Shown here piece by piece: positions 26,439 to 34,191 of a stretch of 64,000 nucleotides of DNA. The notes beneath the pieces were generated by a model that did not search any database, had not been told where the DNA came from, and saw nothing but the letters and a program-made list of their open reading frames with translations. The stretch is from positions 217,380-281,379 of the forward strand of contig JAFDYN010000010.1 of the NCBI GenBank assembly GCA_018267385.1, written 5' to 3'. Source of the DNA: Bacteroidota bacterium (lineage in GTDB: Bacteria; Bacteroidota; Bacteroidia; Chitinophagales; LD1). Both the position numbers and the translations under genes were made by a program. Numbering within the stretch: position 1 is the first letter of the stretch; each line of letters begins with the position of its first letter.

Positions 26439-27758
26439 CTAGAAATATTTACCATGCAGCCAGCTATGATATGGGGGTAAGCCTATGTCTGCCCGATCCC
26501 TGTTAGCTCGGTCCAGCGCAGCACCCTGTGGCACATACTTCAGGTCAAAATCGGAGCCGGGCGGAAAGTAGTAGTAGACCGGTGCCTCCTGGCCAGCTAT
26601 CATGCACCTGTCGCAGGTATACGCGTAGGTGTTTGCCAGCATCTTGCCATCCCTGACCGCTTGCTGCAGTTTGGTCTTGATCAGCTCAAAATGATCCCGG
26701 CGATCTATGTGCATGAATAACGCAGCACTCATTCCCATCAGCGAATCCGCCTCAAATATGGGATAACCATATCGAGCCATGTACCATCTGAGCAGTTCAA
26801 AGTTGATGCTATCATCAGCTACCGTCTCTGTGGTCACACCATTGCGCCGGTGTGCCTGGTCGCGCAGTATCATCTCTGCGAAAAGGCTGTCAGTATCAAA
26901 ACCTGAGACAAGTTTTTTACCGCCTGTGTGGAGAGGCACGACTGGCGGTGAAGAGGCGATGGGAGGACCTCCTTCCTCATGGCAGGCTACTGCCCCTGCC
27001 GATAGATTGATAGATGAAAGCCTCCCCGCTCCACGATAGTACACATAGCCGCCGCCGCTGCCGGTGATCTGTAGCTCGTGGTCGCTATATACCTCTGCTG
27101 GGGCGAGCGTAGTATGTCTGATGCGTACCAGGTCCGCTTTTAGCTCGTAGGCAGAGAGCTGGCCGCTGCCTGTGTGGAGGATATCCATTTCCTCTATATC
27201 TCCTGTCAGCGTAGTGGTCCGTGCATTGTTGATCTCAGCTACCAGATGTGTATAATTGATACCTCCGGGCTGCAATGCGCCCTCCGGTCCCGGCAGGTGG
27301 GCTACTTTGTGGCAGGCTACCTTGACATGTATTGTGATAGGAATGCTCCCCGTCACCTTGAGCTGGCCTCCGTGGCAGATCACGGGCATGGTGATATCAC
27401 TCCGCTGATCAGTGATAGCGTGTATCGCCAGCGACTGTATAGTGCGGATATCTACGTGTATGATCAGCTTTGTATACCGCTCTATCGCCGTGCCCGGCCG
27501 GAGGCGCACATGGGCAGCTGCCGCTGTCTCTGTCACATCTATATACTGCTGCAGATTCTGATCAGCCTCGGTAGCGATGAAAAAATCCGAATAAGGATCA
27601 TCACTCGTCACGATCTGAAATGGCCCATCTATCGTGAGCGTCGTAAACTGTCCCACTTTTCGCTTCACCGTAGTGACCTGACCATCTCCTGTCACTGCCC
27701 CGCAGTGCAGGCAGAGAGATATAGTGAGGAGAAACAATAAATGCCTGGCATGAGTCAT
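26439..27758 (-). CDS. Secreted GIN-domain (DUF2807) protein fused to a DUF6624-like domain
   Basis: 439 aa. Signal peptide with Cys at about 19 (SLCLHCGAVTG); a lipobox is not convincing. Residues about 30-270 are the GIN/DUF2807 parallel beta-helix-like domain (FTTLTIDGPFQIVTSDD, later LQITGSGGGYVYYRGAGRL). The C-terminal part (about 315-439) resembles DUF6624: MARYGYPI, ALFMHIDRRDHF, YTCDRCMIAGQEAPVYYYF, and RADIGLPPYHSW. GIN domains are putative adhesion or auto-transporter head modules; DUF6624 has no known function. I infer the fusion from sequence pattern only. Confidence 0.72.
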   Translation of the reverse strand: MTHARHLLFLLTISLCLHCGAVTGDGQVTTVKRKVGQFTTLTIDGPFQIVTSDDPYSDFFIATEADQNLQQYIDVTETAAAAHVRLRPGTAIERYTKLIIHVDIRTIQSLAIHAITDQRSDITMPVICHGGQLKVTGSIPITIHVKVACHKVAHLPGPEGALQPGGINYTHLVAEINNARTTTLTGDIEEMDILHTGSGQLSAYELKADLVRIRHTTLAPAEVYSDHELQITGSGGGYVYYRGAGRLSSINLSAGAVACHEEGGPPIASSPPVVPLHTGGKKLVSGFDTDSLFAEMILRDQAHRRNGVTTETVADDSINFELLRWYMARYGYPIFEADSLMGMSAALFMHIDRRDHFELIKTKLQQAVRDGKMLANTYAYTCDRCMIAGQEAPVYYYFPPGSDFDLKYVPQGAALDRANRDRADIGLPPYHSWLHGKYF

Positions 27759-27770
27759 GCTCTGTTTGTT

Positions 27771-28826
27771 TCATTTCAGCTTTTCGGCGCTCTTGCCTAT
27801 CATGATATTGAGGCTGGCGCGCAGGATATCTCCCATGCTGCGGCACTCCCCAAAGTCTACCTTATAATGTTTAGATAACTCGGCGCGGAGTTGTGATACT
27901 TTCTCCGCAGGAGCTATCGTGTCATGCTCCATGGCTGTGAGCAGTGACTGCAGCTGAGCACGAGACGCGATGATGCGCTGTGATATCAGGGTACGCTCCT
28001 CACTCTGGTACTGCTTGATCACCTCCTCATTGATATGCTTTTTGACCAGGCCTACCAGCTCTTTATTTTCCTTGAAGAACTGCGGCAGGTAGAGATTCTT
28101 ACGGCCTTCGTAGCTCTGCTGGTCAAAGTCTATGGCGCGGATGCGAAACTGCACCTCTTCAAAGTCCGGCGTGATGTCAAAGACATAATTGTACGAGCGC
28201 ATATCACCCAGCAGGCGGACAAAGCAGCGTTCATTAAACTTGACAAATTCCTTTGCGATACGTTTCTGGTTAAACTCAGGATTGCTCAGGTAGTTTGTGA
28301 TAAAGACATCTCCCGGTATGCCCGCTATGTGCTCCTCTATCAGCGTATGTGTATCTACGAAGTAGTTGATCCTGCTGGGGGAGAGAATGTGCTCCAGCTC
28401 CAGGCCATACACGCGGCTGGCATCGGCCTGCTTGATATAGAAGTAGTCGTAGACGTCGTTGTAGTTATTAACGATCTTGACGCGGAAGGGGTTAGAGTTG
28501 CCAAAGGTACAGAAGTCTACGCGCTCTATATGCAGGTGCTTGTGTACGCTCTTGTCACCGCCGGTTTTCAGGATCGAGTAGATCTCCTTGAGGCCCTGAT
28601 GCAGTTCGGTCGTTTCACTCTGCGAGTAGATGGCCGAGACCCAGAGGGTATCCTTGCCATGCTTGTCATATACCACCATAGAGTTTTCAAAGCGCTTCAG
28701 GTCCACATACTGCACCGGTAGCGGCCGCTCGCGGTCATACGTGCGCAGGTAGCTATGTAGCTCCGGCGAGACGCGGTACATGATCTTCTTCTTTGAGATG
28801 TGGGGTGTAGGAGCGCGCTTGGTCAT
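27771..28826 (-). CDS. Uncharacterised protein with possible kinase-like core
   Basis: 351 aa from ATG 28826. A GTG at 28853 would add nine residues and overlap the neighbour's stop by one base. There is no signal peptide or membrane helix. One segment reads RLLGDMRSYNYVF..FRIRAIDFDQQS, which has the order D-x4-N then I-D-F-D of the catalytic loop and metal loop of protein-kinase-like (APH/HipA/PIK) folds. I cannot identify a glycine loop or ATP-binding Lys with confidence, so this is only a lead. The C-terminus is a helical tail. It follows the small exported protein gene closely. Confidence 0.6.
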   Translation of the reverse strand: MTKRAPTPHISKKKIMYRVSPELHSYLRTYDRERPLPVQYVDLKRFENSMVVYDKHGKDTLWVSAIYSQSETTELHQGLKEIYSILKTGGDKSVHKHLHIERVDFCTFGNSNPFRVKIVNNYNDVYDYFYIKQADASRVYGLELEHILSPSRINYFVDTHTLIEEHIAGIPGDVFITNYLSNPEFNQKRIAKEFVKFNERCFVRLLGDMRSYNYVFDITPDFEEVQFRIRAIDFDQQSYEGRKNLYLPQFFKENKELVGLVKKHINEEVIKQYQSEERTLISQRIIASRAQLQSLLTAMEHDTIAPAEKVSQLRAELSKHYKVDFGECRSMGDILRASLNIMIGKSAEKLK

Positions 28827-28852
28827 AGGGGAAAGATAGTGATTAAGCGTCA

Positions 28853-29485
28853 CTATTTTTGCGGTGTGGTCTTTCCGTTCTTGATGTAGATGGGAACAAT
28901 TTTGGCTGGGTGGCTGCAGAGGAAAAGCAAAGCATCAAATGACATCATACGGTCCGTTTCATCTGCTGATAATCCTTTCTCAAGGATAGAAGATATAAAG
29001 TTATCAGCGCTAGCCTTATCATTATCTAGTAGCAGACTATATTCAAGGCAGCAAATATTGCTCCATAGCTCTATGTAAATATCTGGCAGTTTCCCCCGGC
29101 CTATGAAGTAATTCGCGAACTCCTTTCTATGATCCCGGACATATGACAGTCCAGCTGCTCCGAGCCCTTCCGCATAGGCACCATCAGCTCTATGATACGA
29201 TTTAGCAATAGTCACGAAATAGAATCCCTTGTGGTAAGTATCCATTTTAGGAAAGCTATCGAGAATGGTCAAAAATGAGAAATCATTGGATGAGGAGAAT
29301 AGTGAAGGCTTATCTAAATAAATATCCTTTACCAACGAAAATGTATTGCTATCGGCCAGTATTTCTTTGATGTGAAAGCGCTTGATAGAAGCTCTGCTTA
29401 GCCCAATATCACGAGCGACAGAATCATGCGACGAAAAGATCAACAGGGCTACCGCTATCATAGTAAAGGCGGTCTTGCCTATCAT
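28853..29485 (-). CDS. Exported protein of unknown function
   Basis: 210 aa from ATG 29485, where the signal peptide MIGKTAFTMIAVALLIFSS starts; an ATG at 29515 lies within the dispersed repeat tract and is less likely. The mature part is helical, A+T-rich in DNA, with ADGAYAEGLGAAGLSYVRDHRKEF and a C-terminal SFDALLFLCSHPAKIVPIYIKNG. No family was recognised. Its codons look more A+T-rich than those of the flanking genes. Confidence 0.6.
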   Translation of the reverse strand: MIGKTAFTMIAVALLIFSSHDSVARDIGLSRASIKRFHIKEILADSNTFSLVKDIYLDKPSLFSSSNDFSFLTILDSFPKMDTYHKGFYFVTIAKSYHRADGAYAEGLGAAGLSYVRDHRKEFANYFIGRGKLPDIYIELWSNICCLEYSLLLDNDKASADNFISSILEKGLSADETDRMMSFDALLFLCSHPAKIVPIYIKNGKTTPQK

Positions 29486-29520
29486 TTTCAAATCTTCAAA
29501 TCGGCACATCTTCAAATACT
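29486..29520. repeat. TTTTCAAAT-type dispersed spacer
   Basis: Repeated CTTCAAAT units, sharing CACATCTTCAAAT with the tract at 31135-31172. The two tracts flank the PLP-lyase gene on both sides. Confidence 0.5.
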
Positions 29521-31038
29521 CTACACCTTATACACCACATCCAGGTATTTCTTCAGTATATCCGTCACTACACCGCGGAATGGCAGCGTAGCGGCAAGAC
29601 CATACACCGGTGCGAGGCCTTCCTTGTTGCCCGGATTGGCCTTGACGTAGGCTACTGATTCTTTCAGGTCAAAGATGAAGCGCTCCTTCACGCCCGGCTG
29701 CGTATGGCGTAGCGTGAGCGCTATGTGAAAACAGGATGGCTTATGCAGGCCGTTGAGGCTCCAGCGCTTCTTGCCCATCTGGTCCAGCACCTCATATATA
29801 TTCAGCGATTCATCGCGGCTCTTGATGGCAAAGATCCACAGCGGATCGCCCATGATCTCCAGCTCGGGGATAGATTTCAGCTCGGAGCGGATCCAGTCTG
29901 CTGTATCGAGTATAGCCTTAGTGGCTTTCAGGTAGCCCTCCTCGCCCATGCTCAGCATGGCAGCCCAGCAGGCGGCGCTCAGCGCACCGGGGCGGCTACC
30001 CGCTATGGTGGGCGACATATACAGTCCACCCGGCCACTCCGTAGCGGTGTAGTACATGTAGTGACGCAGCTCCGGCGAGCGGAAGAGGACCACAGAGGTA
30101 CCCTTCGCGGCGTAGCCGTACTTGTGCGTGTCTACAGACATAGACGTCACACCCGGCAGGCGGAAATCTATGACAGGTACCTTGTAGCCCAGCTTCTCTG
30201 CAAACGGCGTGATAAAGCCACCGAGGCAAGAGTCCGTGTGGAAACCAATGCCGGCCTGGCGTGCGATCTCAGACAGCGCAGGAATATCATCTATGATGCC
30301 ATGCGGGAAGGTAGGCGCCGAGCCCACCATCACGATGGTATTGCGGTTGATAGCGCGACGGGCAGCCTCTACGTCTATACCGTAGTCCGCGCGCATAGGT
30401 ATGCGGACCTGCTTGATGCCAAAGTAGTGTGATGCCTTGTCAAAGGCCGTGTGCGCTGTATCGCACAGGATCATCTCCGGCGCGGTGATGCCCTGCTCGT
30501 AGGCGCGGTCGCGATAGCTCTTCATAGCCAGGAGGATGCTCTCCGTACCGCCGCTGGAAACCGCACCGCAGACCTGCGCGCCGTCAGGCGTATTGGCGCT
30601 ATTCATCATGCCGGCTACCATACTCACGATCTCCGCTTCAAACTTGGTCGCGCTCGGGAAAATATCCGTGTGCAGCGGATTGCTCTGTGACTGGAGGGCG
30701 TAGACTTTATTGAGAAAGTCGATATGGTCTTTGTTGCCATTGTAGATGCCGCCAGAGACGTAGCCACCCTCCCAGGTCCCGATTTCATCGTCATGCATCT
30801 GCTGCATATCGGCGAGGATCTTTTCGCGGTCTATACCTTGCTTAGGGATAGTAGGGTAGGAGTCATACCGGCCACGATAAGGCTTCAGTGTATGCTCCAG
30901 CGTCGCTTCTACTTTGTCGCTTTCCTTCTGTATCATCTGCTGCACAGATCCTACATTCTTCATCTTCTTTTCAAAGTAGCGAGCCACCGGCTTTGGCAGC
31001 CAGCTCAGTCTTTTGGATATGGTTTCTATAGAGGCCAC
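29521..31038 (-). CDS. PLP-dependent sphingosine-1-phosphate-lyase-like / group II decarboxylase enzyme
   Basis: 505 aa from GTG 31038. Fold-type I PLP enzyme: the Schiff-base Lys is in DTHKYGYAAKGTSV, and the aldimine Asp/His region is GFHTDSCLGGF. The 'AGSRPGALSAACWAAML' segment, YYTATEWPGGLYMSPTIAG and the length favour the sphingosine-1-phosphate lyase / Dpl1-like branch rather than glutamate decarboxylase. Such enzymes split a phosphorylated amino alcohol into phosphoethanolamine and an aldehyde. Bacterial substrates are poorly known. It is the last gene of the 35.8 to 29.5 kb cluster, 137 bases from the aldolase-like gene. Confidence 0.85.
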   Translation of the reverse strand: MASIETISKRLSWLPKPVARYFEKKMKNVGSVQQMIQKESDKVEATLEHTLKPYRGRYDSYPTIPKQGIDREKILADMQQMHDDEIGTWEGGYVSGGIYNGNKDHIDFLNKVYALQSQSNPLHTDIFPSATKFEAEIVSMVAGMMNSANTPDGAQVCGAVSSGGTESILLAMKSYRDRAYEQGITAPEMILCDTAHTAFDKASHYFGIKQVRIPMRADYGIDVEAARRAINRNTIVMVGSAPTFPHGIIDDIPALSEIARQAGIGFHTDSCLGGFITPFAEKLGYKVPVIDFRLPGVTSMSVDTHKYGYAAKGTSVVLFRSPELRHYMYYTATEWPGGLYMSPTIAGSRPGALSAACWAAMLSMGEEGYLKATKAILDTADWIRSELKSIPELEIMGDPLWIFAIKSRDESLNIYEVLDQMGKKRWSLNGLHKPSCFHIALTLRHTQPGVKERFIFDLKESVAYVKANPGNKEGLAPVYGLAATLPFRGVVTDILKKYLDVVYKV

Positions 31039-31074
31039 TTCAGAGTATTTAGTAGTTAGTATTATGTATTAAGA

Positions 31075-31172
31075 CAAATGCGGTTGTTCGGTATTGAGTA
31101 GTGCGTATTGAGTATTGGGACGAATACAAGTAGCTTTTCATTTTCAAATTACCACATCTTCAAATTTTCAAA
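31075..31172. repeat. Dispersed spacer tracts before the PLP-lyase gene
   Basis: Two elements: GTATTGAGTA-type repeats (31090-31120; related to 39605-39635), and a TTTTCAAAT tract (31135-31172) like that at 29486-29520. No gene. Confidence 0.5.
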
Positions 31173-31175
31173 TCA

Positions 31176-31709
31176 TCATCGGTTCTTCTTCGCCTCCTTG
31201 GCGTATTTAAACTGATAGTACATTTGCATGCCCCATGCCTCCAGGCGATTGATGCTTTTGGCACCGCCCAGGTATTTGGCTTCTGTCCAAGCCTTGGCTG
31301 TTTTCTCCAGCAGCTGAGCGGCTATATATGCATCATCTACGGTACTGCCTATGCAGAGGCAGCGACCGTCTGGTAGCACAGCAGCGAAGCGGTTATTCAG
31401 CGCCCGGATCACAGACGCGATACCGGCGTCCTTTGCTATCCGTATCGATACGCCGAGTAGCTGTGCCTGGTCATCGAGTATCGGCGGTACCTCCTCTCGC
31501 AGTGCAGAGCCGTATTCCTGCTTCGTCACGAGTATGCACTGCACGCTCTTCTTCGCCGCAAAAATGGCCTGGTACAGCTTCACATCCTGTGTGGGCAGGC
31601 TATCGCGCAGTACGATCTCCTGTATCTGCACATCGCCCCAGCTACGGTAGCCGGCCTTGATGCTTTCTACATTAGCCAGGAAGCTTTCCTTCTCGTCCCT
31701 GATACTCAT
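31176..31709 (-). CDS. Degenerate class II aldolase/adducin-like protein without metal ligands
   Basis: 177 aa. The C-terminal half (LPDGRCLCIGSTVDDAYIAAQLLEKTAKAW then EAKYLGGAKSINRLEA) matches the class II aldolase/adducin fold (residues after the NHG motif). The HTH and NHG His ligands of the real aldolase next door are absent here (QAIFAAKKSVQCIL; no HTH-like motif). It overlaps the aldolase gene by four bases (ATGA). A non-catalytic partner subunit of the true aldolase is the simplest reading, and is inference. Confidence 0.7.
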   Translation of the reverse strand: MSIRDEKESFLANVESIKAGYRSWGDVQIQEIVLRDSLPTQDVKLYQAIFAAKKSVQCILVTKQEYGSALREEVPPILDDQAQLLGVSIRIAKDAGIASVIRALNNRFAAVLPDGRCLCIGSTVDDAYIAAQLLEKTAKAWTEAKYLGGAKSINRLEAWGMQMYYQFKYAKEAKKNR

Positions 31710-32296
31710 AACGCCGCAGTTTTCTTCTTAAAGGAATCTATATACAGCGCACAGGCATCTTCCAGTGTTTTGCATACAGTGAATACATCCTCCAGGCTTC
31801 GCCCTATACACACACAGCCATGATTGGCCATCAGCGCAGCATTGGCGTCCTCTATCGCTTTCTCCGTGCCAAAGGTGATAGCCTTTGAGTTTGGCAGCGC
31901 ATAGGGAGCGGCCTTGATCACCGCAGCGCCCAGTATGCGCTGGTGCTCCGGGTCCAGCACCTGCACATCTTTCTGCGCAGCAGCTACGATGGAGGCGTAC
32001 ATCTGGTGGGTGTGTATCACGGCTTCTATATGCGGACGTTTCTTATAAACCTCGCAGTGGAGTTTTAGTTCGGACGAGGGCTTGATATGTCCCTCATATT
32101 TCAGGTCGTAGAAATTGACCGCCACCATATCTGCCGGTGTCAGCTCTGCATAAGGGCGGCCACTCGGCGTGATCATCATGTGCGTATCACTGATCCGCAC
32201 GCTCACATTGCCCCAGGTGCGGGCCACGAGGCCCTCGCGCAGCAGGCGCTTGCCTGACTCGCATACCAGTACTCTTGCTTCCTCTGCGCTGATCAT
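31706..32296 (-). CDS. Class II aldolase/adducin family protein
   Basis: 196 aa. The zinc ligands are IHTHQMYAS (HTH) and the later LMANHGCVCIG (NHG); a Glu in SSELKLHCEVYK supplies the usual base/carboxylate region. Families include L-fuculose- and L-rhamnulose-phosphate aldolases and methylthioribulose dehydratase; substrate cannot be assigned from sequence alone. It overlaps both neighbours by four bases, the aminotransferase upstream and the degenerate paralogue downstream, indicating translational coupling. Confidence 0.9.
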   Translation of the reverse strand: MISAEEARVLVCESGKRLLREGLVARTWGNVSVRISDTHMMITPSGRPYAELTPADMVAVNFYDLKYEGHIKPSSELKLHCEVYKKRPHIEAVIHTHQMYASIVAAAQKDVQVLDPEHQRILGAAVIKAAPYALPNSKAITFGTEKAIEDANAALMANHGCVCIGRSLEDVFTVCKTLEDACALYIDSFKKKTAAL

Positions 32297-33741
32297 TTCT
32301 TCATCTTGCTAAATACCCTGTCAAAACGGTTCAGCGCATCGTCTATCACCTCGTCTGTATCAGCCATGCTCGTATACATACGGCTGCCGGCCAGTGTGAT
32401 GATACCTTCTGCCGTGTAGGCCGCACCCATTTCCTCCATCATCTGCTTGCGCTCCTTGATCTCGGCCAGCACTTTGAGTATCTTCAGATAGTTGATCTTG
32501 ACAAAGAGGGTACCCGCTGACTCCAGGTGACAGATGGAGCCCTGGTTGTATGCCACAAATGGCAGGTCATAGCGCTTCATCATTTCCTGCAGGCCCTTCG
32601 TAAGGCGATCACCCGCGCGACCCGCTTTCTCACAGGCATTCTGCTTTTCTATCTCTACCAAAGTATAATAACCGGCTACGCAGCTCAGCGGATTGGCAGC
32701 CATCGTGCCTCCCACTTTTGATTGCTTCTTCTTGGCACCGCCGAGGCCGGCAGCGAGGTACTCCATGTATTCTTTCTTGCCACCCAGGCCACCGGCAGAT
32801 GGATAGCCACCGGCCACTACCTTGCCAAACACCGTGAGGTCAGGCTTGATATCAAAGTAACCCTGCGCACCGCTCATGCCCACGCGGAAGGCGGTCACTA
32901 CTTCGTCGAATATCAATAACGCGCCGTACTTATCGCACAGTTCGCGTACAGCTTTGTTGTAGTTCTTTTGAGTAGGATAGGTGCCGCTCTCAGGGCCCAG
33001 CGGCTCGAGGATCACAGCTGCAGTGCCGCCGCGCAGTACATTGAGCTGCATGGTGCGTTCCAGCTGGCCGAGGTCATTAGGATATACCTCCTGTGTGTGA
33101 CTGGTATAGGCACGCGGTATACCATGCGACTCAAAGCGCCCTGTACCCGGTATGCGGATGCCGTAGACCATCTGGTCCATCCAGCCGTGGTAGGCACCGC
33201 CCACTTTGATGATCTTCTTCTTGCCCGTGATGATACGCGCCGTACGCACCGCAGCGATCACAGACTCCGAACCGCTATTCAGCATGCGGAACATGTCCAC
33301 CGACGGCATATGCTCGCAGATCATCTTGGCTATTTTCAGCTCATACTCGTGAAAGAGCCCTGTAGAAGGGCCACAAGTGTTCAGCAGCTCGATACACTTC
33401 TCGCGCACGATGGCAGGATTGCTACCCAGCACAGTAGGCCCACCGGCCTGTATGAAGTCTATATAGCGGTTGCCATCCAGATCATAGAGATAGGGGCCAT
33501 CCGCTTTATTGAAAACGATAGGAAAGGGATAGTTGAATGCCAGGTTATGCTGCACACCACCGGGTATGTAGTTCATCGCCTCGGTGGTCATGACCTTAGA
33601 CTTGGCACAGGTCCGCTCGATCTGCGCTACATAGGCATCGAGCACCGGCTTTGGTAAATGCCTCGGCGGCTGCGCCATGAGGTTTCTGAGCTGAGCGTAG
33701 ACCTGATCGGTATCGTGATATTCTGATATGGCAAAGGACAT
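32293..33741 (-). CDS. Class III PLP aminotransferase (glutamate-1-semialdehyde mutase-like)
   Basis: 482 aa. Class III aminotransferase: LLIFDEVVTAFRVG contains the PLP-binding Asp, and the Lys of the Schiff base is in FGKVVAGGYPSAGG. YHGWMDQMV and GSESVIAAVRTARIITGKKKIIKV are the usual cofactor segments. It is closest in pattern to GSA-aminomutase-type and related aminotransferases, but no hemL context is seen, and the operon suggests a sugar-derived substrate. Its stop overlaps the aldolase start (ATGA). Confidence 0.9.
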   Translation of the reverse strand: MSFAISEYHDTDQVYAQLRNLMAQPPRHLPKPVLDAYVAQIERTCAKSKVMTTEAMNYIPGGVQHNLAFNYPFPIVFNKADGPYLYDLDGNRYIDFIQAGGPTVLGSNPAIVREKCIELLNTCGPSTGLFHEYELKIAKMICEHMPSVDMFRMLNSGSESVIAAVRTARIITGKKKIIKVGGAYHGWMDQMVYGIRIPGTGRFESHGIPRAYTSHTQEVYPNDLGQLERTMQLNVLRGGTAAVILEPLGPESGTYPTQKNYNKAVRELCDKYGALLIFDEVVTAFRVGMSGAQGYFDIKPDLTVFGKVVAGGYPSAGGLGGKKEYMEYLAAGLGGAKKKQSKVGGTMAANPLSCVAGYYTLVEIEKQNACEKAGRAGDRLTKGLQEMMKRYDLPFVAYNQGSICHLESAGTLFVKINYLKILKVLAEIKERKQMMEEMGAAYTAEGIITLAGSRMYTSMADTDEVIDDALNRFDRVFSKMKK

Positions 33742-33744
33742 AAC

Positions 33745-34190
33745 TAATGAATAGTGAATAGGGAATAATGAATAATAAAATGCAAATGCTATATGTTTTT
33801 TTTAGCCGTCTTGATACTTGCAGTTAATAGTTTAAGAATTTCTTCAGCATCAGTATTGAGTGAGACATACAGTTTCTTTTCGATAAAGTCGGTCTCTTGC
33901 AATAGCTCTAGCCAATATAAGGCTTCGTTACATTCTTTTATAGCGATCGTAAGTTTATGGATGAAATCAGCTTTAGAGGCCGCATATTCCGCTTCTCGCA
34001 CCATAGCGCCTACAGAGGTACCTGACCGCATGCATTGTTTGCTCATCACATACTCCTGCTTCGTCTCGCGTAGCAGGTTATAGAGCTTGACTATCCGTAC
34101 CGCAAATAGAAACGATTTAGTTTTAAGTATATTTTCACTCGTAGGGTCTGTTTTATTATTCATTATTCTCTATTCCCTATTCACTGGCAC
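33745..34190. mobile_element. Inverted-repeat-bounded cassette carrying the four-helix-bundle gene
   Basis: Left end AGTGAATAGGGAATAATGAATAATA (33753-33777, split here as 25 bases). The right end 34154-34185 is its reverse complement with a 7-base insertion. The only gene between is the S23-type four-helix-bundle protein, whose first codons lie in the right repeat. The cassette interrupts the sugar-kinase/aminotransferase operon. Whether it moves is unproven. Confidence 0.55.
33789..34163 (-). CDS. Four-helix-bundle protein (23S rRNA intervening-sequence type)
   Basis: 124 aa. The pattern MSKQCMRSGTSVGAMVREAEYAASKADFIHKL then KECNEALYWLELL is characteristic of the S23/four-helix-bundle family, first known from the open frames in 23S rRNA intervening sequences and now seen widely in Bacteroidota genomes with small cassettes. 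The function is unknown. Its codons are A+T-rich compared with the flanking genes, and its start is inside an inverted repeat. Confidence 0.9.
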   Translation of the reverse strand: MNNKTDPTSENILKTKSFLFAVRIVKLYNLLRETKQEYVMSKQCMRSGTSVGAMVREAEYAASKADFIHKLTIAIKECNEALYWLELLQETDFIEKKLYVSLNTDAEEILKLLTASIKTAKKNI

Positions 34191-34191
34191 A

